A stretch of DNA of 29,073 bases from Chromera velia (Eukaryota; Sar; Chromeraceae). Made by a program: the position numbers and the translations under genes. Location: the NCBI GenBank assembly GCA_018398765.1, contig JAHBMJ010000179.1, positions 1 through 29,073 on the forward strand, in the 5' to 3' direction. Shown piece by piece: positions 1 through 11,187 of the stretch (positions are counted from its first letter, which is position 1; the number at the start of each line of letters is the position of its first letter). The notes below the pieces were generated by a model, which saw nothing but the letters and a program-made list of their open reading frames with translations, searched no databases and was not told the DNA's origin.

Positions 1-85
1 TCTCACACACACACGTACACTCACACTCACCAACTCAGCTGTACTCACACATTGAAGTTAAAAAAAACAGTCACTCAGATCGAGA

Positions 86-410
86 TCAAGTAGGTACAAG
101 ACACGCAAGTGCATAGCACTGCAGGAGACAGATATGTGCTGTCGTGGATAGATCAAGAAGTCCCACAAAGAATGCCTCCCCAATGAATAGAAAGCCGTGT
201 GTCATGACAGCTGACCTCTCCCCCCATGTCCTGCGCAGGAGGCTGCATCCCTTCATCGGTGGCTGGCGCGGCATTTTCCTTTGCCACCTCCTTCCGCCTT
301 TCCTGCCGCTTTTCTTGCTTTTCCTTCAGCTTCGCCTTGTCTTCCGCTTCTTTCTTTGCAAGGTACTGCATGTAGTTCCGACGAGCGGCCACATTATTCT
401 TCTTCGCCAT
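86..410 (-). CDS. Short lysine/glutamate-rich basic protein, two exons
   Basis: The start codon is at 410-408 in a good context (AACAATGG). The first exon (410-216) encodes 65 residues that begin MAKKNNVAARRNYMQYL and continue as a charged K/E/R helix (residues about 18-45), then an Ala/Pro/Gln tail. The exon ends GAG|gtcagc at 216/215. A matching acceptor (cctgcag) precedes 118, and the second exon (118-86) stays in phase and adds CYALACLVPT and a TGA stop, giving 75 residues. The intron is only 97 nt, shorter than the others here, so the real 3' exon may lie elsewhere or outside the window. The N-terminal basic helix suggests a small nuclear or nucleolar or RNA-associated protein, but I do not recognise the family. 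No membrane segment or signal peptide is visible. Confidence 0.55.
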
Positions 411-2179
411 TGTTTCAGTCGGCTCGGGTAACGAGAGAACGTAAAAAGAAGTCAGAGTTCAAGTCACAGAGACAACACCCTTGAAGCAAACTTCAAATGA
501 AGTTTTCACTGCACACAGCGTATCGATCAACTCAGCTGAATCCGGGAGAAATCTGAAACCAGCCCCTTGGATCCGTCTACGATCTGTTCGACCGATCGAG
601 GAATGATCCTGAGTCGCTGGTGAACTGAAAGGCGTTCTGACACGAGACGAAAATCGAACGCGAGTGCACCCAGCCGATTTTGGAGGTCAGATCCGTCATA
701 CGGAAAAATCATGCAGCCGGGCCGGGCCCCCCATCACTGGGCCGCGTGCATGGCCGGCCCGCGGGCTGCCGCGCATTCTCCAGACTATCTATAGCGCGCT
801 CTCTCTCTCTCTCTCTCTGTATGTATGTATATGTGTATGTGTCTCTTTCTTTCTTTGAGTCTCCCTCACTCAATATCACTGAACAAATCAGTGGTGCATC
901 TAATTACATGTATTCATTCTGTTCTCCTCTATGTACTTCTGTGACCTCTTTAGACCTCTTCAGAACGTATGAAAGAGTAAGTACGATTAATTGTGATGAT
1001 ATGTGATGAGCAATGTGACAGCAAGATACGCAATTAATCACAATCATTAGCATGCAATCATGTGCTTACTGCATATGCTATTAAAGTGATTTAAGTACAC
1101 TACAGTACACTACAGTACTTAAACAGTAGAACTAAACATGATTCATATTTATTGAAATTAAATTGATTAGATGATTAATTATATTTATTAATTTTTTTTA
1201 TTGATTTTCATTCAACATTTTTCTATACGTCAGTATCTACGTCAGCTTAAACTTTAGTTAATGAAGTCTCTCTACATCTAGCTCTACATGTAGTACTCCA
1301 GACTCTCAATCGATTGAATTATTTTAAAAACATAATAATTATTCTAACTGTATTTATATATAATATATTTATTTGAACTGTTACCTAGCATTCAACTGCA
1401 TTCAACATAAGACAGAAACATTAACACTAAAGTTATATGAGAGCGTACTATAATATACGTGTTCGTGTACTACTAAGCTAGATCGATCATTATTAGATTA
1501 TCTAAGTTGGGGTGGTACAAAAGCGGACTACTAACCAAATTTTACGTTGAGTAACTTGAACTGAGGCATTGACAACACACTAGAAAACACACAAGTATCG
1601 TTGCGGGTGGGGCTGGGGTGGTGGTTACCGAAGAGCACATAGACATACATCATCATGATACATGCATAAGTTGTGGCACAACCTAGAACAATCAGACTGC
1701 CACTGCAGTGCACAATGCATGCATCGATATGCATGATCAGCGCCCAAAATGATAAAAACTGTTTACGAACCCAGCGTTCTCTCATTTGGAGTCTTTATCT
1801 TGATTCGTGAATCTTTGGAAATCAATTTGAAAGAAAAATACGTATCTGGCTCAAGCACTCAGAAATTAACAGTACGTCAACCATTCAATTTGCCCCCCCG
1901 ACCTCGCCCTAGCCCTTGCCTCTCTTCTTTGTAAGAAAAGACACGGGTCCCATCAGTGGCACCAGCTTTTTGCTCAGACGAAGCTCGGTACAGAAGAAGC
2001 ACAGGCAGCCGCAAGCAGATGATTTATGGCAGACAAGTCAACGCATAATATACACAGCGTTAGAGAGAACACTTGGATCATAGAACATGACTCACGCTTA
2101 GTACGTGCACTTTGCATGATGACATGAGTACGAAGTCCCCAACAATAATAAGAGCCAAACTCCGGATCCTGTGCAGGAA
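411..2179. other. Intergenic region, AT-rich from about 1020 to 1530
   Basis: I see no coding exon. The stretch holds a CT microsatellite near 799-818 followed by TATG/TGTG repeats to about 843. An AT-rich island from about 1020 to 1530 contains a short palindromic block, TAAGTAC to GTACTTA at 1092-1121, with the 10-mer ACACTACAGT repeated inside it. Open frames on both strands here are short and compositionally biased. Confidence 0.5.
799..843. repeat. (CT)n then TATG/TGTG microsatellite
   Basis: Pure CT dinucleotides run for about 20 nt and continue into a tatg/tgtg mixture. Confidence 0.85.
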
Positions 2180-2782
2180 TCAGCTCTTTTCTTCCAGTTC
2201 CGGATGAAATTTGTCCCTTCTTACTTGTGGTCGCGAACTTCCTTGTTCCACCGAGCCGTCTCTCTCAGCGTCAAAGTTCAACCGGCTTTTTGCGCAGTCA
2301 ACAGATGCTGCCTGCTGATTTTGCCCTGCAAGTCGACATCTGGTCCTTCGAATCGCGCGCATCGCCGCCCGTACTTCCTTTCTCGCATTGGCCACCCGCT
2401 GTCTCCTCTGACACAAGTGAGGCCGGCAAAAACTGCAGCAACCGAAAGATCGACCCTTGTTGATGCCGTCCTTCCGTCTATATCGCTGAGGGGGGGGTGA
2501 GTCTGTTGCCCTTCTCCGTCGCGCGCTCCCGCGCACCTGGTCGCGGAGACGCCTTGGAGGGAGGTCCAGCGGAGGGTCTTCAGGAGAGGAGACGGGATTT
2601 GTCACAGGAAACCAAGTTGGATACGGAAGAGGACTTTTGACGAAATCGCCCAGCATGTAGCTGCTGTGGCCACCCTTCACCTTTTCAAATCGTTCATGGC
2701 GCCTTCTGGCGCGCCCGCGCTCCTTCACCTGATCATAAATCTCGAGTCCAAACGCGGCATCTTTGGATACAGACAGCGACAT
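2180..2782 (-). CDS. Hypothetical basic protein of 200 residues
   Basis: An open frame runs from an ATG at 2782 (context GAGATGTCG) to a TAG at 2180. The first 75 residues look protein-like: MSLSVSKDAAFGLEIYDQV, a KERGRARRRHERFEK basic helix, then GGHSSYMLGDFVKSPLPYP with several prolines and aromatics. After about residue 90 the sequence becomes Arg/Ser/Pro-rich and low in order, so an intron may be hidden there or the real end may be earlier. The start codon faces the OvoA gene, whose first located exon is about 1.2 kb away, so the two probably share a bidirectional upstream region. I do not recognise the family, and the C-terminal half is the less certain part. Confidence 0.4.
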   Translation of the reverse strand: MSLSVSKDAAFGLEIYDQVKERGRARRRHERFEKVKGGHSSYMLGDFVKSPLPYPTWFPVTNPVSSPEDPPLDLPPRRLRDQVRGSARRRRATDSPPPQRYRRKDGINKGRSFGCCSFCRPHLCQRRQRVANARKEVRAAMRAIRRTRCRLAGQNQQAASVDCAKSRLNFDAERDGSVEQGSSRPQVRRDKFHPELEEKS

Positions 2783-3684
2783 CTCAACTCCGAAACAGTG
2801 TAGTGGTTAAAAAGTTGTTCTCGCTCCACAGAGCCAACTGGAAGACAGGTAGTCGCCACTGGAGTCTCCTAGGCAGAGCTTCTGGAGTACGTGTGTGCGC
2901 AGATCTTACACAACTTCACTGGGAAGTGAGTTCGAACTATATATTAATAGCTTCCGATCGAGGGTTTTGCACACTTTGCGCCGGGCCGCGGGTTTGAATC
3001 GACGCTCCGCGAACCCGAATAATCGGGTCGCATATGTGTACGTGTGACAAAAACTTTTCGCTGAAAGAGACGGCTTATCAGCATGCCGCGCAATCAGCGA
3101 AACAGCATCGGTGTGTTTTTCGACAGGCCGTGTGCTCCTGTCTCTCGGACTCCCTGTTCGATCAGGCTTCTGTTAATGGCACATCTGCTCAGTGGTCTTT
3201 TGCGACTTTGACCCTTTCACCTGAAACCACCAAAAGGGTTCCGCTGCCTTGATTCCTTCTGTTTGTGTTTGCAATCCTCTTTCCAGTGGTGAACCAGCCA
3301 GCTGGGTGTATCGGTGCCTTTCTCAGTCCGGGATTCATGACCCGCATCCAGCTCTACTTTGCCTTCACCTTCCACCACAAGAAAAGGATCTGAAAGCATC
3401 CCTGCTCTTCTCGTCCCTAGACTTCCTTCTGTGACAAGCTTTGGGGAAATCTGCCAAGTTCATCCGTGAGAAGATCAAAAACGCCTGTCCTGTCTCCGGC
3501 TCTCAAAACCACTGAGGCAGAAAATGCTACACACTGAAGAAGTCAGTCGAGGATCATCTCTTCGCTTCTTTTGCCTTCGTAGAGGCTACAGTTGCCTCCT
3601 TGCTGCAGCTCATGGACCTCTTGAGGTCGATTTGCTCATGTCCTTCGTCTCTGCTCTCTTCTGTCTGTGAGTGTGTGTGTGTGG

Positions 3685-3724
<40 letters not shown>

Positions 3725-4001
3725 CACCCGGATCTCGCACTGAGGGTAACTACAAGTGAGTGGGAGTAGGCACACACGAAGGTGATGCAGTGCTTCGGAA
3801 TTTTTCCTTCGATACGGTTCCGTTCCTCGTGGCTTTGCGAGACTTCTTTCTACCGTCTCCATGCGTGCTGTCTCCTTGAGAGGAAATCTGCATGCACGGC
3901 CCACGACGTTTTTATCTTTTCTCTGTGCAGAATTTTTCGCGGCAAATACAATCTTCTTTCTGCCTTTCCCCCTCCCCTCCCTGACTTCTGCCTGCCTGCA
4001 G
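2783..4001. other. Upstream region of ovoA, first exon not located
   Basis: The first recognisable OvoA exon opens at 4002 in a phase that needs one base from an upstream exon, so the start codon lies in this stretch or further left. Short ATG-led candidates exist (for example near 3523, 3613 and 3892), but I could not find one with both a good donor and the right phase. The stretch also holds a small palindrome, ACCCG-AATAAT-CGGGT at 3013-3028, and a GT microsatellite. A C/T-rich tract before 4001 fits the acceptor. Confidence 0.45.
3668..3721. repeat. (GT)n microsatellite
   Basis: GT dinucleotides with one GGC interruption, lying about 280 nt before the first located OvoA exon. Confidence 0.9.
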
Positions 4002-5189
4002 CCCCTGTGCTGACTTCAGGCGACCCCCTGGAGAAGCAGAAGGAGATCGTCAAGTACTTCGACGACACGTTCACTGTCTACGAGAAGGTCTGTCTGTCTG
4101 TCCGTCTCTCTGTGGGTACCTCTGTATAGGTGCAGCAAGCCAGACAGGCACACAATCAGGCGTTTTTCAAGAGGACAGAACAGGGAGGAAGAAACTTTCA
4201 GAAGAGAAAGGGAAGAATTGCTTGGGTCGTTCACTCACTCCTGATTATTTCTTTTGAGAGGGTTGGACGAGAAATTGAATGAATGGAAAAGATAGTTACA
4301 GCGCAAACACTCAGATTCACTGAAGCAAACCCTGTATGGCTGATTTCCCTCTAGCACACCTTGTCCGGAAACTGTGTGACTGGTTGAATGTTTGTGTGTG
4401 CACCCGCAAGTCATTCATTCTTTTGTTCCACCTGTGCATTGCGACGCAGCTGTTTGACATCCTAGCGAGGCCCCAGGCGTTCTTCATGAAGGCGGAGCCC
4501 CTTCGGCATCCTCTGATCTTCTATTTCGGTCACACTGCCTGCTTCTTCGTGAACAAGCTCGTGCTGGGGGGGTTCATGAAGGACAGGGTAGATGCGGGTC
4601 GGTCGATCGGTTCTTCAATGGCTGCATTCTCGCCTGTCTGATCGATCTTGTCGGTTGCATCATCGCAGCATGTGGTCTGTCTCGAGTCCCATGTGCAGTC
4701 TTCTCTGTTTCTGTCCGCCGTTTCGTTGTTACCTTGCAGTTCTCTCTCCTATTCTTGTGTCCAGCGCTGCCTCGGACCTTCTCTGTGAAGAAGCACCAGT
4801 GCCTTTTTCACACCGGAAATTCATTCTCCACCCTTGCTCTTGCCCGTGCCTGTTCGGCATCTTTCTGCTTGCAGAAATCGAGACGTCGTGTGCCGTTGGT
4901 AAGTCGATGGAGAAAGAAAAGGGCAACGCAGCGTATAAAAGACAAGGAAACGTTCAGAGGTGACAGGGGACGTGTGTCGCGCCTCTTCCCTTCTTCAGAC
5001 TGTTTCCTGTTCTTTTCGAGCGGCCTCTGTGTAATGAATAAGAACACGGCACTGGTGTGCACTTTCTACTCCTTTCGCGACTCCTTGGGACTAGATTGGA
5101 AGAGATCCAAGTCTCCTTCCTCCTGTCTAAGTGGCATTCTTTGGGTCTTTCAGGTCTGTCGTAGAAGCATACCTGTGTGGACGGATATT

Positions 5190-5229
<40 letters not shown>

Positions 5230-5634
5230 TGTTTGTCGATCGATCGATGGATCCATCAGGCGTCGACGAGATGAGCTGGGACGACCTCGACGAGTCCCAC
5301 TATGCGTGGCCGAACGCTGTCGAGGCAGAGGAGACTCCCGAGAGGGCCCTCGAGTGGGTGAGGAGGGTGAAGGCGTACAGGGCAAAAGTGAGGGAGGAGG
5401 TCGGAAAGCTGACAAGGACCGCGAAGCCACCCCAACTTCCTCTTCAGGCCGATGATTTTTGGTCGGTCTCTTTACGGAAGGGGAAGGAAGGAGCGCAAAG
5501 GAGAGTCGGAAAACCAGGCAGCCAGGGATTCACGAAGGCATTGAAACAAAATTAGTTTTCCCTCTCCAGAATTTTATAAACCTGACAATTGAAATTCCAC
5601 TGTCTGCGCACTTGCAAGCAAGCGCAGTAACACA

Positions 5635-5675
<41 letters not shown>

Positions 5676-8600
5676 GTCTACTTTCACTTTCGCGCACCTC
5701 AGGAGCTGGGGCAAGCGTTCTTCCCTTAATTCTTTTCAACACTTTCCCCCCAATTTTTCCTTCCCGCACGAAAAAGACGGAGGGAAGAGTGCTGCTGCTC
5801 CTGTTGCTTGCTGTCAGTGTGGAATTCGACCTCGTTCGTGCATGCATGCAGGTGGGTGATTCTGATGGGTATCGAGCACGAGCGCATTCATCTGGAGACG
5901 TCTGCAGTGATCATGCGCAGACTTCCCCTTAGTGAGGTCCGACAGGTGATGACGGACACGGAAACTGCCTTCTGGGGCCGTTGCACAAAGGGGATCTTCG
6001 GGGGAGACTGGGAGGAAGCGTCCAAGATGATTCCCAAAAACGAACTGAAGTCTGTCGTTCTCAAGAGTGGAGGCCCGACAGGATCCGTCTCCGATGTCCA
6101 GTCGGATGGGAGGGGCAGGGTCCGGCAGGGCCGTTCTTGGGAAGAGTCCCGTTTTTATGGATGGGACAACGAGTTTGGCTCTGTCTGTTTGGAGATCTCC
6201 CCTTTTTCTGCTTCGAAGTACGTGGTGTCCCATGCCGAGTACTTTGAATTCATGAGAGAAAACGGATACAGACAGAAGAAGTACTGGACAGATGAGGGCT
6301 GGCGATGGATTCGGGAGATGCGAATGGACCGGCCCCTCTTCTGGATTTGCCCCGATGGGAGACGGGATAATAGTCCGGGTCCTCAAGTAACAGAGGCAGA
6401 GGAAAGGGGAGAGGGGGCGCAAACGAGGGATGCCAAGAGCCTCCCTTCCGACGGCTGGAGGCTCCGCACATTCCTCGAGGAGATTCCTCTCCCTTGGGAC
6501 TGGCCTGTGGAGACCAACTGCCTCGAGGTCTGTCAGTGAAAAAGGGAGGGGAGGGGGGCTTTGGAGAAGTCGTTGTATCTCCCTGTCTCGTCCTGCTGAA
6601 CATTTCTATTGCCATCTAGCTTGTAGCCCAACAGTAGTTGGTGGCTATGCCTCTGTTAAAGAAAAACATAGAGAGCGACTTAAGGAGGAAGTCCAGACAG
6701 AATCACTTCTTCCCTTGTCTGACGTTCACTCGTTTTATCGCTTGTGGCATCTTTCCTTTTCTCTCTGCCTCTCACTTGCTGCCTCGAGCATCTCCCGTCC
6801 TGTCGTGCCCGTCTCTGGCGAATCTGAAATCTCAAAGGGTCTCTCTCTTCTTGCATCCGTCGGCGCATGCAGGCTCAGGCCTTCTGCAACTGGAAGGCCG
6901 ACAAGATTGGCGTCTCCCTCCGACTCGCAACTGCCTTCGAATGGTCAGCTAGCCGCAAAGAAGAACCAGCAGACTTCTTCTGTCTGAACTCTTCCCTCCT
7001 TCATCTCCGCTTGTCCTCCCTTTACTTTTCTTCCTTCCCGCTTTTCTCTGCATGCATCCACACAACAGCTCTCAAGGATTGGTGAAGCGAATACCTACAC
7101 AGACGACGAAAAGAGTTCTCGCTGTTGAAATTTGACTGCTTCCTGCCTCCCCCAAAGCTTCTGCGAGTCTTCGTGTCGGTAGGATACCCTGTACACCACC
7201 CGGGTCACCTTCACTGCATCTATCTCTCTTTGCTTCTCGTCCATCGGTGCAGGAAGGCCATGAGAGACCTGGCTCCCTTCGGAGATCCTTCAGACTGGAC
7301 GTCTTCCCCTTCTTCTGCGGAGGAGAAAGAGAAGAGGGAGGTGAAGGGGAACGTGAATCTGGAGGCCTTCGCGTCTTCCTGCCCCGTCACGTTGTTCCAG
7401 CAGGTTCCGGAGGAGGAGGGGGGGTTCTTCGATGTGGTCGGGAATGTGTGGCAACACACGGAGAGCCACCAGGACGTTTTCGGGGGGTTCAAGGTGCACC
7501 CTCTGTACGATGTCAGTGAGTGAGTTGGTTGTCTCGTGAGATTAGTTGGAAAAAGAAAAAAGACAGTATGAACTTTTGTCTATGCAGAGACGTTGCTCCT
7601 GACGGGTTGGGTGGAGGACTCGCTGTCTTGGGACGGATCAAGCGTGTGACCTCACATTCTGTTCGCTCGGTGGCTGTTCGTGTAGCTTCATCTGTCTGTT
7701 GTCTCTGGCGCTGATACTTGGTGGTTGGGGGCCTTTTTGTGTGGAAGCGAAAGAGTTTCCTTTCTTCCCAGAAACAGACACAAAATGGATACAGAGAGAG
7801 GCTCTCTCTCTCTTGCTCTGCTCATTCATTCTCCTGCTGACTACCTTACTTTCTCTTCTCGCTCTCTTGCAGGACTTCACGACCCCTACTGTTGACGGGA
7901 AGCACAACGAGATCAAGGGGGGCTGCTGGATCTCCACTGGGAATGAGGCGACTGCAGACGCCAGGTGAGGAGAGGAGAGACGAAAGGGTACGCATCAGCT
8001 TTGAGAGTTACCAATTTTTCTGTGCCAGGACAGGACAGGTTTATGTGTTGTGGTTCTGTTGTCAGCATGTTTATGGTGTTGCAGCTTGGATTTTTTCTTT
8101 TCTGTCTTGCCAAGTCTTCACTTTTCGTGTGCATGCTGAGTGCTTCTGGTGGTTTCATTCCTTTCGTGTGCTTCACCAACTTAATCCCTCTCTGCAGGTA
8201 TGCGTTCCGACGTCACTTCTACCAGTTCGCGGGGATCAGGTACGTCCACTCTCAGAACCCCCTCGGGCAATTCGTCCATGGGGTCTGCGCATTTGAGGAT
8301 GACCAGAACACTGCGGACTCTCTGGCGTCCCTCTGTTCGGCTCCTCCCTCCCACCTCTCGGCTCTTGCGGCCTCGGTGGGACCAGGGGAAGTCGGGGCGT
8401 TCGCAAACGCTCTTCGCTTTCCCACTCTGTTGTCACGACATGCGTGGGGGGAAGTGAACACAGCGAAAGAGAGAGATGGGTCGGTGGTCGAAATCGGGTG
8501 CGGTGTTGGGCTGTCGGTGGTGGAATTCGCCCGACTCGGGGCCGCGCGTGCGGTGGGTGTCGACCTGACTGCTCGTGACTTCCAGGCAGGTGACCGTCTG

Positions 8601-11187
8601 GTTGTGCAGGGTCGGTGTCGGTGGGCGGCGTGTGAGGAGGGGGAGCTTGTGGAGTACAGTGAGGCGCGGTTGGAGTCGGTGTTGCAGTCAGAGGGAGAGA
8701 AAGGCAGAGAGGGTGGGGGAGGGTCTGCATCAGCAGATGAGATTGCCAAAAAGATTCTGTTTGTGCAGAACGATGCGTGCAATCTGGACGTGAAGAAACT
8801 CGGCAGACATGATGTTGTTGTCGGGTCTCTCAGACTGTTCAGTGCCCAGGTAGAGGGGAAGGACGGGGGCCAGCCCCTTCTCCGAGACCCTTCTGCCTTC
8901 TTCTCCTCCCTTCCCCTCGTCTGCCTCCCCGGGGCAGTTGTGGTGCTTGCCTGTCCTGCCGTAGGGCTGCCCTTCGATGTAGAGAGGGAGATGGGATCCC
9001 GCGGTTTCCATTTGATTGAGGAACCTTCTCAGACTGTGGCAGTGACCAGACGCTCCGCACGTGTCTCAGAGGGCACAGTCGTGAGAGTGCTCAAATTCGC
9101 ACTGGCCCCGCAAAGCGAAATTCTGAGCCGACATGAAACCCCGACAACTCCGTCCGAACAAAGAGAGCCTCAGCAGGAAGGGGACGCGTGGGCAGTGCGT
9201 AGTGGGGGGGGGAGCGAGGAGGGAGACGGAGAAAGAGAGGCTCCTGTCCAGTACGAGGAAGGGAAAGAGAAGGAGCGTTCCCCCCTCTCTGCAGCGACTC
9301 GCTCTCCTCGAACGTCGGGGAATGGGAGGATGAAGAAGAGTGGGGGGGAGATGGCAGAAAAGCAGGAGGAAGGGAGGAAAGCTGCAGCTGCCCAATTGCC
9401 CTCTCTGAATGACTTCCGTCAGTTGGCCTCTGCAGGTTCTACCTGGCCTCAGACTCTGGCGTCTCTCTGCAGTGCCCTGGTGTCGTCCGCTGACGGCAAC
9501 AAAGAGAAGGACAACGAAGAGGAGGGGGCAAAGACCACTGTGACTCTGTCTGTTTCCGCCGGGGCTCTCTCTTCATTGAGAGGGGCCCCGGCAGGCTCGC
9601 TGCCTCTTTTTCCGGCAGACAAAAGTCTCAGTGTCAATGCCTCTACCCCGAACGAAGAAGAAAAAAAGCCGTCAGCAGAAGAGGCCCAATTGAAGTTCCT
9701 CCTACAGGCAGAAGGGTTCACAGTGAGGAGGGGGAAAGAGAAGGACGAACAGAAATCAAACATCGTCATTTCTGCCCTCCAATTGGTCAGTTCTTCTCTT
9801 TCACTCTCTCTCTCTGTCTGTCTTCTCTCTCTTTCTGCTTTTGCTTTGTGCTCTGTGCTTGTTTATTCCGTTTGCCTTTCATGTCGGAGTCTAAATGATC
9901 TCTCGATCGATCGAACGGTTGGTTCAGTTTCCAGAAAAAATGCCTGCCTGCCTCCCTGTCTGTAGGCAAATGTATCGGACAGGGGAGAGCACAAGAAAAT
10001 TTGCCCTCTAGCTGTGGTGTTTATTCCTACCACGCTCTCTATCTTTTGATCTTTCTCCTCTTTCTGATTTGCTTCTGTTGGTTTGTCGGTCTCTGTCGTT
10101 GCTCTTCTTTTTTTCTTCCTTATGTCGCCAACTTACATTCTTGAACTGTTCTTGCAGGAAGCGTCCGAGGATCCCGAAAGGGCGCTTCGTGGTGCTCTCG
10201 GACAGGTTGCCCCCGGAGGATTTCTTCTGGTTGCCTCTTCGTATGACTGGAAGGACGCCGTCACTTCGAAGGAGAAACGCCTGGGGGGAGTGAAGAAGGA
10301 CGGAGAGGTCAGCTGCTGGAGACAGAAACACACAAGCAAAGAAGGAAGGAGGGAGGGATTTCTTTCGGGAGGAACGTTGCCAGCCACTCACTGTCTGTCT
10401 GAGTGACTTCGACCCTTTCTTTTGGAAAGTTTGTCTGTCTCTCTCTCCCGTATTCCCTCTCCGCTCATGATTGTAAAGGATCCAGATTCGACAGACTGGT
10501 AGACTGTTCCTGCTGCTCGAGGTCTTCCCTTGGACCTGCCTGGCTTTTTTTGTTCTGTGTTTGAACACGCACAAGAGCTGCGATGGTGTGTTATAGTTGC
10601 GTTGTCCGATATACTCTTGCTTTCCCTTTCTTCCCCCCCTATCTGTCTGTCTGTCTTCTGCTCTGCCTGCCTACCTGCAGGACTTCACTGCAGAAGAGGC
10701 CCTGCGTGATCTCCTGAGTCGCCCCTCTCCATCGGGGCAGGTACCCTCCTGCAGGCAGGTTCCTCTGGCAGATCTTCTCTTCAGAGAAGGGACTGCATGG
10801 GGGAAGGGCGGTGAGGGTGTTTGTTGGAGGAGACGCAACAGCAGCACCAGCACCGTCGCAGCCGCAGCAGGACTCCCAGAAGGGGGCGAGGGCGAGGAAA
10901 GGTTTTTGTCCTCTCTGAGCTCATCTGCAGTGAGCAACAAAAATGGAAACGCAGAGGGACTGGAAACGGTCCACCGCCCTGTGCCCCTGCAGCAGATGGG
11001 GTCTGTTGTCAGGCCGACAGGAACCTCCCGGGGCGACGGTGCGTCTCTGGGCCTCGACTTCCTCCGACTGCGCAAAGGCTCCTACGAGGAGGAGGAGGAG
11101 GAGAATCTGGACTTGCAGGACGATGTGCTTCCTGCACGTTTCTTCCTGGATGCGCCTCAGCTGACTGCTTGGCAGCGTCTGGTGTGA
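4002..11187 (+). CDS. ovoA: OvoA, 5-histidylcysteine sulfoxide synthase (ovothiol biosynthesis), 11 exons, 5' end incomplete
   Basis: OvoA is a non-haem iron enzyme that joins cysteine to histidine C5 with O2 as oxidant, the first step to ovothiol. Many OvoA proteins also carry a C-terminal SAM methyltransferase. Exons, all in agreeing phase: 4002-4087, 4450-4597, 4875-4898, 5260-5461, 5852-6527, 6873-6943, 7253-7511, 7873-7964, 8198-9785, 10158-10307, 10681-11187, stop TGA. They give about 1267 residues; bacterial OvoA is about 700. Visible family blocks: GDPLEKQKEIVKYFDDTF, PLRHPLIFYFGHT, AVGVDEMSWDDLDE, GIEHERIHLET (the HX3HXE iron motif, 5877-5897; the third ligand is probably the His of YFGHT at 4531), GNVWQHTES, KGGCWISTGNEA, YAFRRHFYQFAGIRYV, then VVEIGCGVGLSVVEFA for SAM binding. 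Acidic and Ser-rich insertions enlarge exons 9 and 11. The protein ends LTAWQRLV, like the usual family end. The DinB-like and FGE-like core looks complete. The function call is firm; the start is missing. Confidence 0.93.
5190..5229. repeat. (GT)n-(GA)n compound microsatellite in an ovoA intron
   Basis: About 20 nt of GT followed by about 19 nt of GA, lying just before the exon-4 acceptor at 5259. Confidence 0.9.
5632..5672. repeat. (AC)n microsatellite in an ovoA intron
   Basis: AC dinucleotides, nearly pure, within the intron 5462-5851. Confidence 0.9.

Noticed and set aside
680-1006. Plus-strand frame of 108 codons
   Set aside because: It runs through the CT and TATG microsatellite and into AT-rich sequence without protein-like content.
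2980-3010. T-loop-like GGTTTGAATC suggesting a tRNA
   Set aside because: The bases on either side do not pair as a T-stem and no acceptor, D or anticodon arms can be drawn around it.
7965-8197. Continuous frame across the intron between OvoA exons 8 and 9
   Set aside because: The family sequence is restored only by splicing ag|gtgagg to ctgcag|g, giving NEATADARYAFRRHF; the intron translation is hydrophobic noise.
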